A stretch of DNA of 64,000 nucleotides from Flavobacterium aquidurense (GTDB lineage Bacteria > Bacteroidota > Bacteroidia > Flavobacteriales > Flavobacteriaceae): the NCBI RefSeq assembly GCF_001404985.1, contig NZ_JRLF01000015.1, positions 806,001 to 870,000 of the forward strand, read 5' to 3'. This document shows, piece after piece, positions 60,900-64,000 of the stretch. Position 1 is the stretch's first letter. Each line of letters starts with the position of its first letter. The notes under the pieces were generated by a model, which was not told where the DNA came from, ran no database searches, and saw nothing but the letters and a program-made list of their open reading frames with translations. A program made the translations under genes and the position numbers.

Positions 60900-62216
60900 A
60901 TGCGAAAAATTATTTTAAGTGTGATTCTTATCACTATTTTGGTACTAACCTTTATATCAAACTTTATCTTAAAAGACAGTCCAATTCCGGCTGAAGCGGT
61001 AAAGTTCGACACAGGAGATACAGCTTGGATGATCGTAGCAACTGCATTTGTATTGCTTATGACACCAGGATTAGGTTTTTTCTACGGAGGAATGGTAGGT
61101 AAGAAAAACGTTATCAGTACGATGTTACAAAGTTTCATGGCAATGGTAATTGTTACTATCTTATGGGTTGTGGTTGCATTTGGATTAGCTTTTGGTCCTA
61201 CTATAGGAGGAATCATAGGAAATCCATCTACTAATTTATTCTTTGAAGGCGTTGGTACCAACACTGCATGGAGTCTTGCCCCAACTATTCCGTTTATGTT
61301 ATTCGCGTTGTTTCAAGCAAAATTTGCCATCATTACACCAGCATTAATTACTGGTGCATTTGCAGAACGTGTACGTTTCTGGGCTTATTTATTATTTATG
61401 GTTTTATTTATTTTAGTTATATATGCACCTTTAGCTCACATGACATGGCATCCTGATGGAGTTTTCTTTAAAATGGGAGTATTAGATTTTGCAGGAGGAA
61501 CAGTAGTACACATGAGTGCTGGTTGGGCTGCATTAGCCGGAGCAATCTTTTTAGGAAAAAGAAAAATTCAGAAAGTTAATCCTGCCAGAATTACTTATGT
61601 ATTATTAGGTACAGGTTTACTATGGTTTGGATGGTTTGGTTTCAATGCAGGTTCTGCACTTGGGGCAAACGGTTTAGCCGTTCAGGCTTTAGGAACTACA
61701 ACTGTTGCTGCTGCCGCTGCTGCTATGGCCTGGGTTTTCCTTGATAAAATCATCGGACATAAATTATCTGCTCTTGGAGCTTGTATTGGAGCTGTTGTAG
61801 GTCTTGTTGCTATTACACCTGCTGCCGGTTTCGTAAGTATTCCTCACGCTATTTTTATCGGGGCTTTCTCTGCAATTGTTAGTAATCTTGTAGTCAGCAA
61901 ATTCCCTAAAGGTAAAATTGATGATGCCTTAGACGTTTTTGCTTGTCACGGTGTTGGTGGAATGGTAGGTATGCTGTTAACAGGAGTTTTTGCTTCAAAA
62001 GCTATTAATCCTGCTGTTGGAGACAATCAAGGTTTAATCTTTGGAACCCCAACTTTATTCATCAACCAATTAACTGCCTTAGTAATCGTTTCAATCTTCG
62101 CTTTTGTAGGTTCGTATATTTTATTCTTTGTTGTAAATAAAATTACACCTTTAAGAGTTACTGAAGAAAAAGAAGAATTAGGATTAGACATTTCTCAACA
62201 CGGAGAATTTTTATAA
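60900..62216 (+). CDS. amt: Ammonium transporter
   Basis: A 438-residue Amt/Mep/Rh-family channel with about eleven transmembrane helices after an N-terminal signal-like helix. Key features are FYGGMVGKKNVISTM, FAERVRFWAYLLF, the twin-His pore pair in TVVHMSAGWAALAG and DVFACHGVGGMVG, and the conserved GWFGFNAGSA stretch. It takes up ammonium at the inner membrane and feeds GltB/GltD-type assimilation. No glnK gene follows; instead there is a terminator. The transporter ends close to convergent dsbD-like DNA. Confidence 0.96.
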   Translation: MRKIILSVILITILVLTFISNFILKDSPIPAEAVKFDTGDTAWMIVATAFVLLMTPGLGFFYGGMVGKKNVISTMLQSFMAMVIVTILWVVVAFGLAFGPTIGGIIGNPSTNLFFEGVGTNTAWSLAPTIPFMLFALFQAKFAIITPALITGAFAERVRFWAYLLFMVLFILVIYAPLAHMTWHPDGVFFKMGVLDFAGGTVVHMSAGWAALAGAIFLGKRKIQKVNPARITYVLLGTGLLWFGWFGFNAGSALGANGLAVQALGTTTVAAAAAAMAWVFLDKIIGHKLSALGACIGAVVGLVAITPAAGFVSIPHAIFIGAFSAIVSNLVVSKFPKGKIDDALDVFACHGVGGMVGMLLTGVFASKAINPAVGDNQGLIFGTPTLFINQLTALVIVSIFAFVGSYILFFVVNKITPLRVTEEKEELGLDISQHGEFL

Positions 62217-62248
62217 GAAATAAACCAAAACCAAAATAAACCAAAATT

Positions 62249-62285
62249 AAAAAAGCACTCTGAGTTAGACTTAGAGTGCTTTTTG
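62249..62285 (+). terminator. Terminator of amt
   Basis: AAAAGCACTCTGAGT and the matching ACTTAGAGTGCTTTT form a hairpin followed by T residues. A near-identical hairpin occurs at 62429-62466. Confidence 0.9.
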
Positions 62286-62298
62286 CTTTAATTATTTT

Positions 62299-62582
62299 AG
62301 AGGAAAGAAGATAGATTAAAGAGAATAGAATGAAGAGTAGAATATAGAAAATAGATGCAAGAAGTTAGAAGCAAGAGTAAATGCAAGATAACAAAGCGAA
62401 AGAATAGAAACAAAAAAATTGCTAATACAAAAAAGCACTCTGAGTTTGGTAATCAGAGTGCTTTTTGCTTTGAATTAATTTCAACCTTAATATTATAATT
62501 TTAGATTTTAGAATTCAGCTTTTAGATTCCCTACCTTCTTTATTCTATTTTCTATTTTCTTTATTCTATTCTCTTTCCTCTA
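62299..62582. repeat. Purine/pyrimidine inverted repeat around a second terminator
   Basis: AGAGGAAAGAAGATAGATTA with AAGAGAATAGAATG (62299-62362) is roughly complementary to the TTCTATTTTCTTTATTCTAT plus TCTCTTTCCTCT arm (62531-62582). The arms are about 50-60 bases long. Confidence 0.75.
62429..62466 (-). terminator. Bidirectional terminator, likely for dsbD-like gene
   Basis: AAAAGCACTCTGA and TCAGAGTGCTTTT form a stem with T-runs on both strands. It lies between the convergent amt and dsbD-like genes, about 125 bases past the dsbD-like stop. Confidence 0.75.
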
Positions 62583-62590
62583 AAAAAATA

Positions 62591-64000
62591 TTATTTAAAA
62601 TTTCCAATTCCTTCTTTTAGCCAATGCAAATATTCATCTGCATTTACATAACTAATTGTTGGTTTTGTATTGTTTAAATTCTTGCCTTCTAAATCAGTTA
62701 TAATATATAATGGCTGAGTATTCGTTTTATATTTTGAGATCATAAAATCAGTCCATTTATCTCCAACAGTAATAATTTTATCGCCTGATTTAGTTACAAA
62801 TTGCTCTTCTTTTGGCAATTCACGTTTATCATCTACATAAAGAGAAATCAAAACAACATCGTTTTTCAGGATTGGTAAAATCGTAGGTTCTGACCACACA
62901 TTATTTTCCATTTTTCTGCAATTCACACAAGCATAACCTGTAAAATCAAGCATAATTGGTTTGTTGATTGATTTTGCATAAGCTAAACCATCTTCATAAT
63001 CGTGAAAAACCATAATACCGTGCGGCCCTAATTCAGCTCCGTCAGGCAATCCTTTTATAGATTCGGCATTTCCTGCTGAATTAGCAGAACCTCCTACTCC
63101 AAACGGGCTTTCGCTATATTGTGGAGGAGGCGGAAAAGCGCTGATTAACTTTAATGGTGCTCCCCAAAGTCCCGGAATTAAATATACTGTAAACACTAAT
63201 GTAAGCAATCCTAAATACAATCTGCCAACTGAAATATGTTGTAACGGACTATCGTGCGGCAATGTAATTTTTCCGAATAAATATAAAGTCAAAGCTGCAA
63301 AAATAGCGATCCAGATCGCAATAAAAACTTCTCTTTCTAATAAGTGTAATTGTAAAACTAAATCAGCATTTGATAAAAATTTAAATGCTAAAGCCAATTC
63401 TAAAAATCCTAAAACCACTTTTACAGTATTCAGCCATCCACCAGATTTTGGTAAAGAATTTAACCATCCCGGGAACATTGCAAATAACATAAACGGCAAA
63501 GCCAAAGCCAATGAAAATCCTAACATTCCAATAATTGGTGCAATTCCTCCATTTGAAGCCGCTTCTACTAATAAAGTCCCTACAATTGGTCCTGTACAAG
63601 AAAACGATACAATTGCCAGAGCTAAAGCCATGAACAATATTCCTATTATTCCGCCTCTGTCTGCTTGTTGATCTACTTTATTTCCCCATGAATTTGGCAA
63701 CATAATTTCGAAAGCTCCCAAAAATGAAGTAGCAAAAATGATCAATATAATAAAGAAGATTAAGTTAAACCACACATCTGTAGACAAAGCGTTTAATGCA
63801 TCTGCACCAAATATCTTAGTTACAATTAATCCTAAAATAACATAAATCGCAATAATTGAAAGTCCGTAAAAAATAGCATTTCTAATTCCTTTTGCCCTGC
63901 TTTTACTTTGTTTAGTAAAGAAACTTACCGTCATTGGGATCATCGGGAAAACACAAGGCGTTAATAACGCTGCAAATCCTGATATAAAAGCAATAAAAAA
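62591..64000 (-). CDS. DsbD-like thiol:disulfide interchange protein (cut by window edge)
   Basis: The leftward frame is open to base 64000, giving 469 residues without the true start. It begins in the membrane part with FISGFAALLTPCVFPMIPMT, whose Cys pairs with the one in VSFSCTGPIVG; this Cys pair carries electrons across the inner membrane in DsbD. About eight helices are visible. The C-terminal part (about 310-469) is a thioredoxin-like domain with FTGYACVNCRKMENNVW (CxxC). It would deliver reductant to the periplasm. An ATG at 63943 is internal, not the start. Confidence 0.92.
   Translation of the reverse strand, partial: FFIAFISGFAALLTPCVFPMIPMTVSFFTKQSKSRAKGIRNAIFYGLSIIAIYVILGLIVTKIFGADALNALSTDVWFNLIFFIILIIFATSFLGAFEIMLPNSWGNKVDQQADRGGIIGILFMALALAIVSFSCTGPIVGTLLVEAASNGGIAPIIGMLGFSLALALPFMLFAMFPGWLNSLPKSGGWLNTVKVVLGFLELALAFKFLSNADLVLQLHLLEREVFIAIWIAIFAALTLYLFGKITLPHDSPLQHISVGRLYLGLLTLVFTVYLIPGLWGAPLKLISAFPPPPQYSESPFGVGGSANSAGNAESIKGLPDGAELGPHGIMVFHDYEDGLAYAKSINKPIMLDFTGYACVNCRKMENNVWSEPTILPILKNDVVLISLYVDDKRELPKEEQFVTKSGDKIITVGDKWTDFMISKYKTNTQPLYIITDLEGKNLNNTKPTISYVNADEYLHWLKEGIGNFK

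Larger units (their letters stand above)
62217..62590. other. Convergent gap with paired terminators
   Basis: About 375 bases between amt and the dsbD-like gene. It holds two near-identical hairpin terminators and an inverted purine/pyrimidine repeat; no gene is present. Confidence 0.8.

Noticed and set aside
1..64000. Insertion sequences, prophage, tRNA or rRNA genes
   Set aside because: No transposase, integrase, phage structural gene, cloverleaf or rRNA sequence was recognised on either strand.

Overview
This window looks like chromosomal DNA of a Flavobacterium or a close relative in the Bacteroidota. The support is AT-rich DNA, start codons without clear Shine-Dalgarno sequences, repeated TAnnTTTG-type promoter elements typical of this phylum, many lipoproteins and TonB-dependent outer-membrane proteins, a monomeric isocitrate dehydrogenase, and dense short inverted repeats between genes. 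No rRNA, tRNA, CRISPR array, transposase or phage gene was found.

Layout. Positions 1-4.2 kb hold a leftward accessory block: a truncated MFS transporter, a cupin, an exported TIM-barrel protein, an FMN reductase, an archaemetzincin-like lipoprotein and a small lipoprotein. At 4.4-9.5 kb are trmD, rplS, a repeat-packed gap of nearly 700 bp, an XRE regulator that is probably translated from a leaderless mRNA, and icd. At 9.8-16.6 kb are a TonB receptor with its DUF4249 lipoprotein, small stress or enzyme genes, thiamine pyrophosphokinase and rlmF. At 16.9-23.2 kb lies the most distinctive locus, a very AT-rich RiPP (modified peptide) cassette: an outer-membrane barrel, a 52-residue GG-leader precursor too short for a usual ORF cutoff, a radical SAM/SPASM maturase and a C39-peptidase ABC exporter. 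At 23.3-34.1 kb are a hydrolase, uvrB, a TerB-like protein, a dipeptide epimerase with an AONS-like PLP enzyme, a DUF1456 protein, a LytTR/LytS two-component pair, an exported TraB-like protein and sucC. At 34.5-42.1 kb are gltB, gltD and lysA, all for nitrogen and amino-acid metabolism. At 42.5-53.5 kb are many small secreted, lipid-anchored or stress-type proteins, including an ArsR regulator with two tandem AHSA1/SRPBCC paralogues. At 53.5-64 kb are the YifB/ComM ATPase, a Gfo/Idh/MocA oxidoreductase, two large exported amidohydrolase-like proteins, the ammonium transporter amt and a truncated DsbD-like protein.

How the parts work together. In the RiPP locus the precursor would be modified by the radical SAM enzyme, cut after its Gly-Gly by the C39 domain and exported by the same transporter. 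The outer-membrane protein would handle passage across, or uptake at, the outer membrane. A perfect 11-bp hairpin after the precursor and a 14-bp perfect palindrome before it suggest separate control of precursor dosage. Amt, GltB and GltD together cover ammonium uptake and assimilation.

The gaps are rich in structured repeats. Several begin exactly at the stop codon of the gene before them (trmD, a DinB-family gene, thiamine pyrophosphokinase). One palindromic family occurs three times. All product calls come from reading motifs by eye; no database search was run.
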